Assembly: GCA_964545715.1 (NCBI GenBank)
Contig: CAZJHX010000112.1
Location: 1-34,896, forward strand
Direction: 5' to 3'
Source: CAZJHX01 sp964545715
GTDB lineage: Bacteria > Myxococcota_A > UBA9042 > GCA-2863065
DNA length: 34,896 nt
The notes under the pieces were generated by a model. The model ran no database searches. It was not told the DNA's origin and was given only the letters and a program-made list of their open reading frames with translations. This document shows positions 17,501 through 24,065 of this stretch, piece by piece. How positions within the stretch are numbered: position 1 is the first letter of the stretch; the number at the start of each line of letters is the position of its first letter. The translations under genes were made by a program, and so were the position numbers.

Positions 17501-18569
17501 CTACTCCCTGCGTTGCGGAGTCGGGGCGCTCCCCAGCTCGGATGGTGGCTTCTTCTTTGTCGGGCCGGACGCCGTCGACGGCATCGAGCGGCGCGTACAC
17601 GGGCAGCAGCTCTCTCAGCCGATGGAGTACGGTCTGGTCGGTCGGCGCGTCGGGGTGGGCCGCAAGGGCGGTGAGGTAATCCGCCTGAGCTACAGCTGGG
17701 CCGCGGTTGGACGCCGCTGGTGGTTGTTACTCGAGATGCCGGTCGATGCGTATATGAGCGCTGTACGGACGGAGCGGTTCTGGCACGACTATGCGGCTCA
17801 CGCTCAAGAGCCCGGCAGCCTGGCCTTGACGTCTGCCATCGCGGATGAGGTGCAGCGAGTCGCCCGTGAGAATGGGTGTGGCGAGACCGAGATCGCGGAC
17901 GTGGTCGTCAAGCTCGTCCAACATCTGTTTTATGCGCTCGACGATGCGACGACCGGCCTGGATGAGTACCCCAAATTCCCGCTCGAGACGCTGGTGGACG
18001 GGCAGGGCGATTGTGAGGATGTGGCGCTGCTGGCGGCCGCGCTGTTGCGGCATCTCGCCGGCGTGCGGTCCGCCGTCGTCACGGTTGGGCCCGCGCGAGA
18101 TGGACACATGGTCGCCGGGTTCGTCGGCTTGGACGTCCCCGGGCGCGACACGGTGTCTGTGGGCGGTGAGACGTGGTCGGTCGTCGAGGCGACCAACCCA
18201 TTCGCTCTGGGCGAGTGGGGGCCGGACTCCTCGCGCGACGTGCGTGAGATCGCGACGCTGGAAGACAGGCCCTACATCGTGCTGCAAGAGCACGGGCTTA
18301 TCGTGGGCCCGGACGGGCCGGAGCGTCTGGAGGCGGTGCTGTTCAACCGAGGCTTCAGCGACGCCGCCGACGTGTCGTGCGAGTTCAGCTGGGTCTCGCC
18401 TTCCGAAGAGGTGCTCAGCACGGCCTCTGAGAGCGTCGGCTCCATCGCCGTAGGCGCTTCGTCCGAGGTGGTCGTGAGCGTGCCGCCCTCCCCGGCGCCG
18501 AGCGCCGAGCTGACCTGGCGAATTCGCGCCGGGGACTTTGTAACCAATGTGTACCGACGGGCGAAATAG
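11514..18569 (+). CDS. Giant membrane protein with degenerate MrfA/DUF1998-type helicase and transglutaminase-like domain
   Basis: The 2351-residue product starts at a GTG overlapping the previous stop. In order it shows several N-terminal membrane helices (about 23-180), a charged linker, a membrane helix near 287-307, a TPR-like helical region, and another helix near 600-620. From about 760 it follows MrfA/Hrq1 (YprA) SF2 helicases: Y-A-H-Q-Q-T-A-L, a P-loop equivalent A788-T-S-G-R792-T with Arg for Lys, and I-V-V-E896-D-I-D899 in place of DEAH. The MZB/DUF1998 part (about 1285-1545) keeps I-F-F-V-D-G-R-R-Y and G-G-L-G-Y-A but lacks the terminal zinc cysteines. No QxxGRxGR motif is seen. 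A transglutaminase-like fold follows with C2167 (GDCED), H2198 and E2225, then a beta-sandwich tail. The helicase is probably a non-catalytic scaffold, whereas the C/H/E set looks intact. Confidence 0.8.
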   Translation: MTVLHWLFQLAGRGLHKLADSGWAVVVTIALLFIVYLWLRAAEWFARLRLISKLGSAGALVQLGPAHARAASAVLVVGVVHALTNVLFGLVLWQGPYQFGLEGVLLNAVGLNVLVPLPYSIAFPGALLLYGFVYCVALYALAMHMAGAHNSFAAALFWAIVGAPFFLLTAPLSAGLVGLGKARARRRRKKRKAEMEKAADAVAEAEAQAKEDGEPAEAAPPPAPDSPPDEEDAEEDTVDPDSLVLDPAYDNPQWVLKTGHAAFTVVGDKDGRRVWRLFPRYVPIIQPYLPWAAAAMIIGVLVPFVFSPERSDLSLPIAVDEYYSIVGKDSADPLLPEPLTQGLSSAHTEVLAGLTLEEGHSRKARYECESGTEDALRELGKSELDELVRARLILNAELCRVSHERSFSLRWDSFRAWVTKLTDFRDLKDRMRAVGRAAERLKGSEDGPTARLIEAFVYQRPGWEYEAQRSLEAAIKTADAASLNAVLALSLQANLLVRMSRFDEIRGLFEAYSEKVGGADPDDPKQSALWGVTQLNRAAMLEAIYRQEDAAELYDEVLEKLREQDGLEPLAQMARLRKEALGPEPDNDHWKAEVRLFGPLHASMLAAIVLFILGLLRSLATEQAARREPDPVKKEHDDPHEVPEEVPEEEILKALGEEDFELVASVEVTKGAARGRTGAQAMAGFGDTIGDGASADEMQAMFNAAVKAQKDAPAPAAAAPAAKERKKGPVYKAEPSPVQDFLHSLLYERGFFHSEFKGLYAHQQTALDYVNQESGGEEATTVVLSAAATSGRTTAALFATMERILVHGETVLYLAGTAAHARSLFQFFEGVRAREAWRWNLHPALSGEGIDRADRSGMPINVLFVDIEDLHRRILAPERRMALEGFIASLGLIVVEDIDCYPIRTAAHAAFLFRRLAEFLRQRGVRPVTLVTTMPVMAHEDAFAQELLGPLASVIRVIPEGVDDAEKPAQMVHVFRPVVFDTWYKGMCVEHVMAAVIQAVGCRGSGQTTWKTSLSGYDDSSPARDDRVIEVYRRRDVARQLELKPLDESRAVVYPLRPHTVGALEAHVRHAGIGMPKGKLDAAFLHVDAAEGAVEEVAEAIAEQEIRNSVFLLTGPEPVDLYLARLFDIEDDDSAGAGDADGGVVSIAKARKALFNQRPEGVLPMRNRPMNRFHFEATMQERDAPGQEQTYLEDTFVPDVLEELLTYLDRRGRLDRTPVPRVDRSRKRFYMTTRMFSPRRTQGTADFQVGCYSSDIARVVDSVTDRELTRVERCRARLLFHPGYIFFVDGRRYTVMPPRFQTAWKRGMILAKHHPLDHRSSRIRTVTLAPERRRLAALEHRIGRGAPMLVAMANVQYTERVEGFRLYGSLTTSIESTERFDQHQITESFDTEALILAFDKGSLGEAFGDAEKVQAILHAAAMLLRQVMPLVLRADDWDLEIAWGAGDTAPPDGRRYGFANDLAFRAGNRISGEARLPWLAFIDRMEGGLGYARLLHERLFQGELFKNLLLQARGLADAYARDGKDGIKSSVETSLCVESFEPRDSDPAGARRFLETLLPNAGQEDDRRQSAFLSNMGRARERREREGIAGKRGLEDVLRLRAAEEALAALVAPMVKPAHSDPWCLAALTALILRTPERRARRGVERALLATLSLARRRAERVSLAPPVYAVELGRFQMEEGPGELDGVPELTGDLSLALETEWGPLAEAMGLITGDWQLSQAGTALAEAFLSDPTRAGALDAVIEDAAAGRVCSDDPVKRTTLLGRERLPAVCAPILAAGLAKIDRLARLADLWERADGSVRQRITELAEADASLESVHRRFALLAAYADVDRLGRIVINGLRKALAGEEVMKVEAAAQHVVEDVEALAGASGVCLGHREAGEAAVGTKTWVFLQALHDRATAPVGALQLLLARIDEGSEAASPFFQHSGYIAVWPGWEKKHKSDDSAGMAFRMDAFGDLLAAVGWEPGAAPHRTTMPAPATRASDDDPALAVHADYSLRCGVGALPSSDGGFFFVGPDAVDGIERRVHGQQLSQPMEYGLVGRRVGVGRKGGEVIRLSYSWAAVGRRWWLLLEMPVDAYMSAVRTERFWHDYAAHAQEPGSLALTSAIADEVQRVARENGCGETEIADVVVKLVQHLFYALDDATTGLDEYPKFPLETLVDGQGDCEDVALLAAALLRHLAGVRSAVVTVGPARDGHMVAGFVGLDVPGRDTVSVGGETWSVVEATNPFALGEWGPDSSRDVREIATLEDRPYIVLQEHGLIVGPDGPERLEAVLFNRGFSDAADVSCEFSWVSPSEEVLSTASESVGSIAVGASSEVVVSVPPSPAPSAELTWRIRAGDFVTNVYRRAK

Positions 18570-18578
18570 GAGCCAAGC

Positions 18579-19463
18579 GTGGGTGACCGAATCCTCATTT
18601 TCAACTGGAATGACCGTGCCGAGCGCATCGTGCGCGAGGTCCACAATGACGTGGCCTTTCCAGACGTGCCGGTTGTCGTGGTGTCGCAGAAGCCCGTCGA
18701 CTCGTTTGCGTACTCGCGGGAGGCGGCGTTCCAGGGAGTGAGCTGGTTGACCGCAGACCTCTGTGACGTGGCGGCGCTGCGCCAGATCGAGGTCTTTCGC
18801 GCGAGCTGCATCGTGGTCACAGCGGACCTGGATGTGCCGGATCCCGACGCCCAGTCCGCGCTGACGGTGCTCGCGATCATGCGAGCCTGGGAGTCGTCTG
18901 CGCAGGAGTCCAAGCGGGTCGGCTTCGTCGCCGAGGCGCGCCCGCGAATCGTCGTGGAGTCCATGAACCATCGCAAGATCGAGCTGCTCAAGGGAGCTGG
19001 CGCTACGGAGGTCGTCTGTGCGGTCGACTACGGGCTCGGCGTCGTGGCGCAGACCGTGCTCACACCCGGGATAAGCGCCGTCTTCCAAGACTTGCTCACG
19101 TACAGCTACGACACCAATGAGGTCTACATTCTGCGGCACGAGTCCGCCACGCTGAAGAAAGGCTGGAGCATCTGCAGCAGCACGTGGGCGACCACGTTCC
19201 GCGGGAAGACCTTCTCAGATGCGGCCCGTGCCGTCACCGCACGTCGCAGAACCCATCCCGACAACCCGTGCATCCTGTTGGGCGTCCGCCGCCGGAATGA
19301 GAGCACACGCGAGTTCGAGCTTCTGCTGAACCCGAGCCCGATTCACCAACCCACAGCCGAGGAGGGTGCCCTTCAGCAGTTCGGCAAGCTGAAGGACGAG
19401 GACGAGCTGGTCGTAATCGCATACCAGCGACCCATCTTCGAGGAAGAAGCGGCCGACGCGTGA
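18579..19463 (+). CDS. Stand-alone RCK/TrkA-N-type NAD-binding ion-channel subunit
   Basis: The 294-residue cytoplasmic protein has a GTG start with AGGAG (18568-18572) six bases upstream. The N-terminal R-I-L-I-F-N-W-N-D-R-A matches the first strand and loop of channel-gating RCK domains (MthK and CASTOR type), where the G-x-G loop is replaced by G/N-W-x. A Rossmann pattern follows: V-V-V-V-S after strand two, then a C-I-V-V-T-A-D-L-D-V-P-D-P-D-A segment like the strand-four region that reports ligand state. It has no membrane segment or pore, so it would have to act on a separate channel. The next gene, overlapping its stop by four bases, encodes such a channel. Ligand identity is unknown. 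Confidence 0.8.
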   Translation: MGDRILIFNWNDRAERIVREVHNDVAFPDVPVVVVSQKPVDSFAYSREAAFQGVSWLTADLCDVAALRQIEVFRASCIVVTADLDVPDPDAQSALTVLAIMRAWESSAQESKRVGFVAEARPRIVVESMNHRKIELLKGAGATEVVCAVDYGLGVVAQTVLTPGISAVFQDLLTYSYDTNEVYILRHESATLKKGWSICSSTWATTFRGKTFSDAARAVTARRRTHPDNPCILLGVRRRNESTREFELLLNPSPIHQPTAEEGALQQFGKLKDEDELVVIAYQRPIFEEEAADA

Positions 19464-22117
19464 TCAGGGCGCTCGTCTGCATTGGCGTTGCCGTCGCGTC
19501 CCTGCCGCAGGCCGTGGCGGACGAGCAGCAGTGTCCGCAAGGCCCGTCGGGCATCGTCATCTTCTCCGGTGGCGTCGGTGGCGTGTATCACGGTCTGGCC
19601 ACCGAGCTCGGCCGCATCCTGGCCGCACAGACCGGCGCAAAGGTGGATGTGCACGCGACGGCGGGCAGCGGTGACAACCTGTTGCGGCTGCTGGAGAGCA
19701 CCACCAAGAACGCTCGGCCGTGCGACATCATGCTCGGCCTCATACAGCGATCGCATCTGGAGGCTCACCAGGTCTTTCCCGGGTCGCGTGCCATGGTGGA
19801 GCGCCTGCTGCTCGGCCTTGGCGGCTTGAAGCCCGAGGTGCGTGACGAGGCGCTGCGTGGGGCGGCTCAGACGATCAAACAGCTAGGCCACCGCGACGTC
19901 CTGCGTGTACTGGCACGTCTTTACGACGAGCCGCTGCACATCCTGGCGCGTCGCTCGGTGTTTACCGACAGCACGCTGGAGGAGGGGGGGCCCATTCAGG
20001 CTGCCCACGCGTGCCTGGGGCCGATTCGCAGCGGCACGGCGCGGGATGCTGTGGCTGTGCTGGAGCACCTCGGCCTGGCGATAGATCCCAACCGGCACCA
20101 TTTCACGGAGTCGATGACCGAGTGCCTGGACAGGTTCTCCTCCGATGGACCCGAAGGCGTACACCTCGTGTTTCTGACCTCGGGGGTCCCATCACCGATG
20201 GTTCAAGCTCGGATCAGCGACTGGAGCCAGGTACGTTTTCTGAGCCTGCCCGGCACGTTGACCCGCGAGCTGCGCGACGCGGAGTCGCGGCCGGTGACCA
20301 ACATCATCAAAGAGGGCACGTACACGCCTGAAGGCCACCCCAGACCGATCCCAGACCACGACGTGACGACTCTGGTCGATACCGCGCTGCTCGTCGGCAC
20401 CAAGAGCTTGCCGACCGAGCTGGCGGATCTCGTATTGGATGCCTGGTTTAACGATATTGCCGCACACAATTCGAAGATTCGGGCGGCACTGGCGGTCGAC
20501 GACGCGCACACTCCGATCGCCTTGCTCGAGCCAACCGCCGCGCTGGCTCCTTTCGCCGGCGACAGCGAGCACCTTCGGCTGCACCCCGCCGCCAGCAGCT
20601 ACTACAAGTCGCTCGACATGTGGACCCGTCTGGAGACGTATCGCGAGAACATCGTCTTTGCCTTTGCGCTGTTGCTGCTCATGGGCTGCGCGTCCGCGCT
20701 GCAGCGCAGTCGTATCGCGTCGATGGACTACAGCCGCTTGCTGATGCTCACGATCTTTCTGGCGGCTGTCTGGCTGATCGGCGCCTTCTGCATGCTGCAG
20801 TTCGAGCGAGACAGCCCCTACTTCAGCACCTTGGGCCAGGCCGGCTGGTCTATCGCCACGTACCTCTTCAGCGGGCTCGAAGACAAAGAGCCCACAACAC
20901 CGCAGGGGCGTGTCACCGCCATCGCGATGATGATCGGCGGCATCGTCGTAATCGCTGACTTCACCGGGGAGCTGGCGTCGATCCTGACCTCGCGACGCTT
21001 GCGCGAGCGCCCGTTGCCCCGTCGCCGGCTGCGCGAACATCTGGTTGTTTGCTTCTTCGGTGAAGACGGCGCGGATCTCCTGATCCGCCTGGGGGAGAGC
21101 GGGGCTGTGGCCGGGCGCACAACTGTTGTGCTGTCCGAGGACGTCGTGGACATTCACGAGCTTCGCAAGAACTCGCGGTTGCGTCCGTTTCTGCACACCA
21201 CGTTCTTCACCCGCGGCGACCCCACCTCGGTCGCGGAGCTGCGGCGCGTGAAAGTCGGCCGTGCGGCGCACGTGGTGGTCCTTGCCAAGCCGCACGAAAC
21301 CCGCGAGTCCTTGATGACGGTCCTGGCGCTCAAGGAGCTGTTCGTCGACGCACCGGGCTCACGGAAAGTCGACGTCACAATCGAAACGTCAGATGCGCGG
21401 ATTGGCTCGCCGCCACGGCCGACCGAGTCCCGGTGGTCGCGGTTCTACCGGCGTTGGCGCGTCTTTGAGCGGCGCTTGCCCGGCGCTGCGGCTCGGGCCG
21501 CCGTGCGCCAGCGCATCTGGAGCTACCTTGGGCACGGAGCCCTTCCGGTTACCGTGCTTGTCGATGATCCGCGTGAGCTCGCGCCGGTGTCGTGGGCGGC
21601 ATCGGGAACCGGCAAGGAGCTCGCGTACGCACCTTCGCACCGCGGACTGACGACAACGTCCTCGGTGTCGGCCATCGCCACGATCGGGGGGTCGGCCGAC
21701 ACGTCCCTGCGAGTGGAGCCCATCGAGCCGTCGACCTTCGCGTTGGGGGTTCTGGCGCAAGCGACCATGAGCCCCGGTATGGCCGAAGTGTACGACACGC
21801 TGGTTCGCAGTCAGGGGGGACGAGCGCGCTTCTTTCACCTGAGCCACACACCGCACCACGACGGTCGCCCTGCGGAGATAGGGCCCAAGACCTGGCGTAA
21901 TCGCCTTGTGGGACGCACATTTGCCGAGGTTTCGCTCTTCTTTCTGGATGGTTATCCGGACCACGGTGCGACTCTGGTCGGGGTTGTGCGCCGCGGACAT
22001 GTGCATCTCAATCCGCTGCCGTCGCCCGCGCCGCCTGCGTCCGGGGCCTTCGATGCGATCGAAGACGGCGACCGGCTGCTCGTGTTTGCGAGGGAACTCC
22101 CGTTCTTCGTCGACTGA
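19460..22117 (+). CDS. TAXI solute-binding domain fused to an ion-channel pore and RCK domains
   Basis: The GTG start overlaps the previous stop (GTGA). Residues 1-21 are a signal peptide. About 29-370 resemble TAXI-family periplasmic receptors of TRAP transporters (GGVGGVYHGLATELGRIL, then ATAGSGDNLLRLL). Two membrane helices follow (about 396-414 and 426-450). A pore helix, S471-G-L-E-D-K-E-P in place of TVGYG, and a third helix with I-A-D-F-T-G-E-L come next. Then come cytoplasmic RCK-like domains from about 520, including a V-V-C-F-F-G-E-D strand-loop. The layout resembles ligand-gated channels such as GluR0, but with a TAXI receptor and an atypical filter, so K+ selectivity is doubtful. 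It should sense a periplasmic solute and gate an ion flux, with cytoplasmic control from RCK domains and perhaps the preceding subunit. TRAP membrane subunits are absent nearby. Confidence 0.85.
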   Translation: MIRALVCIGVAVASLPQAVADEQQCPQGPSGIVIFSGGVGGVYHGLATELGRILAAQTGAKVDVHATAGSGDNLLRLLESTTKNARPCDIMLGLIQRSHLEAHQVFPGSRAMVERLLLGLGGLKPEVRDEALRGAAQTIKQLGHRDVLRVLARLYDEPLHILARRSVFTDSTLEEGGPIQAAHACLGPIRSGTARDAVAVLEHLGLAIDPNRHHFTESMTECLDRFSSDGPEGVHLVFLTSGVPSPMVQARISDWSQVRFLSLPGTLTRELRDAESRPVTNIIKEGTYTPEGHPRPIPDHDVTTLVDTALLVGTKSLPTELADLVLDAWFNDIAAHNSKIRAALAVDDAHTPIALLEPTAALAPFAGDSEHLRLHPAASSYYKSLDMWTRLETYRENIVFAFALLLLMGCASALQRSRIASMDYSRLLMLTIFLAAVWLIGAFCMLQFERDSPYFSTLGQAGWSIATYLFSGLEDKEPTTPQGRVTAIAMMIGGIVVIADFTGELASILTSRRLRERPLPRRRLREHLVVCFFGEDGADLLIRLGESGAVAGRTTVVLSEDVVDIHELRKNSRLRPFLHTTFFTRGDPTSVAELRRVKVGRAAHVVVLAKPHETRESLMTVLALKELFVDAPGSRKVDVTIETSDARIGSPPRPTESRWSRFYRRWRVFERRLPGAAARAAVRQRIWSYLGHGALPVTVLVDDPRELAPVSWAASGTGKELAYAPSHRGLTTTSSVSAIATIGGSADTSLRVEPIEPSTFALGVLAQATMSPGMAEVYDTLVRSQGGRARFFHLSHTPHHDGRPAEIGPKTWRNRLVGRTFAEVSLFFLDGYPDHGATLVGVVRRGHVHLNPLPSPAPPASGAFDAIEDGDRLLVFARELPFFVD

Positions 22118-22189
22118 TTTTTTTGCCCAGAAGCTAAGGTGCCACGATGATTGCTCCGATTGAGCGGATACGAATTCAGGAGCGCCATA

Positions 22190-22393
22190 ATGAACTATGT
22201 AACCCTCGGCCCAATGTCCTACGTGATCGAGAACCCAATCGCCGCCCAGCTGCTGGAGTCCGCCGCCGACGCACTGCGCGCTGGTAACCGCGAGCGGATG
22301 ACCGAGCTGCGTCAGCTCGCCGCGCTCGTCGAGGACGGCAAGATGCTGGGCCACGAGGCCATCGAGGCCAGTGGGCTGCGCGCCGCCGCCTGA
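22190..22393 (+). CDS. Very small helical protein of unknown function
   Basis: The 67-residue product starts at the ATG with AGGAG about seven bases upstream (22178-22182), a convincing ribosome site for such a small gene. It reads as short amphipathic helices (AAQLLESAADALRAGNRERM and LRQLAALVEDGKML) with no cysteines, membrane segment or signal peptide. No family is recognised. It lies 72 bases after the TAXI-channel gene on the same strand and could be a last member of that operon. Confidence 0.6.
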   Translation: MNYVTLGPMSYVIENPIAAQLLESAADALRAGNRERMTELRQLAALVEDGKMLGHEAIEASGLRAAA

Positions 22394-22401
22394 GCTTCCG
22401 G

Positions 22402-22416
22402 ACGCCGATTCGGCGT
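22402..22416. promoter_or_regulatory. Short perfect inverted repeat upstream of the 98-residue gene
   Basis: The 15-base element has 7-base arms ACGCCGA and TCGGCGT around a single T. It lies nine bases after one stop and 17 bases before the next ATG, and just ahead of TATCCT (22419-22424), a possible -10 box. Its size and symmetry fit an operator better than a terminator, because no T-run follows. It may be chance in GC-rich DNA. Confidence 0.25.
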
Positions 22417-22433
22417 GATATCCTCGATGCACA

Positions 22434-22730
22434 ATGTCCGTACAGACGACGTTTGTGCGCCGCGCAATGCAGCCGATACACGCTGCCTGCGCGCAGTTGA
22501 ACAATCAACAGGTTGCGGAAGGGCTCAACGCCCTGAACCGGTACGCGCTCGCCACGAGCTTCAACGAGGCGGCGGAGCGCATCGCGGCTGATGCCGGCGT
22601 GTCGGTAGGCCTGGTTTATGGCGCACTGCCGATGGACGACACGGAGAGTCGGGGCAACGCGATCTCGGCCTGCAAGGCGCTCGATGACGCTCGCATTGAG
22701 CGAATCACGCTGGCGTTTCGCCGTCCCTGA
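22434..22730 (+). CDS. Small protein of unknown function
   Basis: The 98-residue product starts at the ATG. It is predicted to be mostly alpha-helical and cytoplasmic, with a basic C-terminus and no membrane segment. The segments LNALNRYALATSFNEAAERI and ADAGVSVGLVYGALPM are distinctive, but I cannot place them in a family. No good Shine-Dalgarno precedes the start. The gene ends five bases from the convergent channel gene. Moderate confidence that it is real, resting on length, position and the absence of a better frame. Confidence 0.5.
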   Translation: MSVQTTFVRRAMQPIHAACAQLNNQQVAEGLNALNRYALATSFNEAAERIAADAGVSVGLVYGALPMDDTESRGNAISACKALDDARIERITLAFRRP

Positions 22731-22735
22731 GCGAC

Positions 22736-23965
22736 TCAGCCCGTCAGCTGCTCGTACCAGGCGCCGAGACTGTCGCCCAGGGCCGCCTCGACGCTAACGA
22801 TTTCGACGTCGTCGACGGTTCTGCTCAGGGTGCGCGATTGACGCACAAATACGGTGCCGCCGTGTAGGTTGACCCAGTCTTTGATGTGCGTGGCGGAGGC
22901 CAGGTTGTCCTGGTCCCGATCCGTGCAGATGACGGGCCTCACCCTCATGTCGCCCGCCTGGTTGCTAATGAAAGACCAGACTTCACGATCCAGCATTGTT
23001 CGCTCGTACATGTTGACGGTGATTCCATCGCGGGTCGTGAGTACTCGGAGGCCGCTCTGCTCGCCTTCTGTCACTACAACCGCTTCCTTGAGCGCCGCGA
23101 GGAAGGCCGGGTATAGCGCGAAGGCGCGTTCATCGATGACGTGGATCGTCTTGAAGCCCGCGGCGAGCCCGCGTCGCACGACGGCCTGCCCAAACCGACC
23201 GAAGCCGCATACCACCAACTGCTCACCATCGCCGGCGTCCCCGGAGCGGAAGGTGCGCTCGGCCAGCGCCTCGTACGGGTTGAAGACTTTGGGTGTGTCC
23301 GGGACCGTCTGCAGATACTCGATGAGCGCGTGCGATCCTATTCGGCACAAGACCCGGTCGCGGCAGCCTTCGGGCAGCGTCTCGGTTATTCGCAGGTTGG
23401 TCATGTCGTCACCCGTCGCCACGACGACGACCCTGGCGCTTTCGACGGCCGCAGGGATCACCAGACGTCGGTCTTCGACGTCACAAACGACAAACCGTGA
23501 CCGTTGTTCGTCCGTGTACGGCCGCTCCAGCCTATCGACAAATACGACCAGGTTCGTTCTATCGTTCTGCAGGAGGTAGTCGCCCCACTGGCGCCCGACG
23601 CGTCCGGCACCCAGGATTACCGCGTGGCCCCCGAACGCGCGCGGCCGCCGCTCAACGACGGCCCGCGCCAGGTTGATCAGCCCGCCCACGCCGATCAGGG
23701 AGCAGATGACGGCAGCGATGCTCAGCAGCAGGAGCACCAGCCCGCCCGGTACGCCGTCAGCGAACCACATGGGGTCGCCGTCAAGCGCAAAAAGGGCGAG
23801 AGCCCCGTACACTGAGCCTCCGACTCCAAGTGTTTCGCCGTGATTGATATACAGGGTGGCAAACGACCCCATCCACACTGCACCGACCGCGGTGGAGAAC
23901 AGCGCCAGTCCCCATCCCTTGAGTCGCGACTCGACCGCGACCGCCTGTTTGATCAGCCAATCCAT
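22736..23965 (-). CDS. Channel-like membrane protein with two RCK/TrkA-N domains
   Basis: The second of two adjacent ATGs was chosen because GGGAG lies five bases before it; an earlier ATG at 23995 has no ribosome site and would overlap the candidate promoter. The 409-residue protein has an N-terminal membrane helix (about 15-37), a re-entrant-looking S-V-Y-G-A-L-A-L-F-A-L-D-G-D segment, then a second helix (V-L-L-L-L-S-I-A-A-V-I-C). Two Rossmann domains follow, with G-A-G-R-V-G and G-F-G-R-F-G dinucleotide loops. This is the layout of two-RCK channel proteins, but without TVGYG. Similar two-domain proteins with an L-F-x-L-D/E pore region are widespread, and their ion selectivity is unknown to me. 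It is convergent with the small genes and divergent from the FtsK unit. Confidence 0.82.
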   Translation of the reverse strand: MDWLIKQAVAVESRLKGWGLALFSTAVGAVWMGSFATLYINHGETLGVGGSVYGALALFALDGDPMWFADGVPGGLVLLLLSIAAVICSLIGVGGLINLARAVVERRPRAFGGHAVILGAGRVGRQWGDYLLQNDRTNLVVFVDRLERPYTDEQRSRFVVCDVEDRRLVIPAAVESARVVVVATGDDMTNLRITETLPEGCRDRVLCRIGSHALIEYLQTVPDTPKVFNPYEALAERTFRSGDAGDGEQLVVCGFGRFGQAVVRRGLAAGFKTIHVIDERAFALYPAFLAALKEAVVVTEGEQSGLRVLTTRDGITVNMYERTMLDREVWSFISNQAGDMRVRPVICTDRDQDNLASATHIKDWVNLHGGTVFVRQSRTLSRTVDDVEIVSVEAALGDSLGAWYEQLTG

Positions 23966-23992
23966 CATCACTCCCGCACGGACTGCGCGGAA

Positions 23993-24021
23993 CATATCAC
24001 GCGGCCGCCGGAGTCACCCAA
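23993..24021 (-). promoter_or_regulatory. Candidate sigma70-type promoter for the two-RCK channel gene
   Basis: On the minus strand, TTGGGT (24016-24021) and GATATG (23993-23998) are 17 bases apart. They would start transcription near 23987, about 22 bases before the chosen ATG and just ahead of the GGGAG ribosome site. Match to consensus is moderate. Confidence 0.3.
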
Positions 24022-24030
24022 GTGCCTGTC

Positions 24031-24060
24031 TTGACGACGGTTCCTTTGCCTTGCTAGCGT
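24031..24060 (+). promoter_or_regulatory. Candidate sigma70-type promoter giving a near-leaderless mRNA
   Basis: TTGACG (24031-24036) and TAGCGT (24055-24060) are separated by 18 bases. Transcription would begin at about 24066-24067, which is the ATG of the downstream gene. That gene lacks a Shine-Dalgarno, consistent with a leaderless message. The arrangement is back-to-back with the promoter of the divergent channel gene. Confidence 0.45.
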
Positions 24061-24065
24061 GCGGT

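Noticed and set aside
22118..22124. T7 run after the TAXI-channel stop as an intrinsic terminator
   Set aside because: No stable GC-rich stem directly precedes it within the gene end, so I could not support a terminator.
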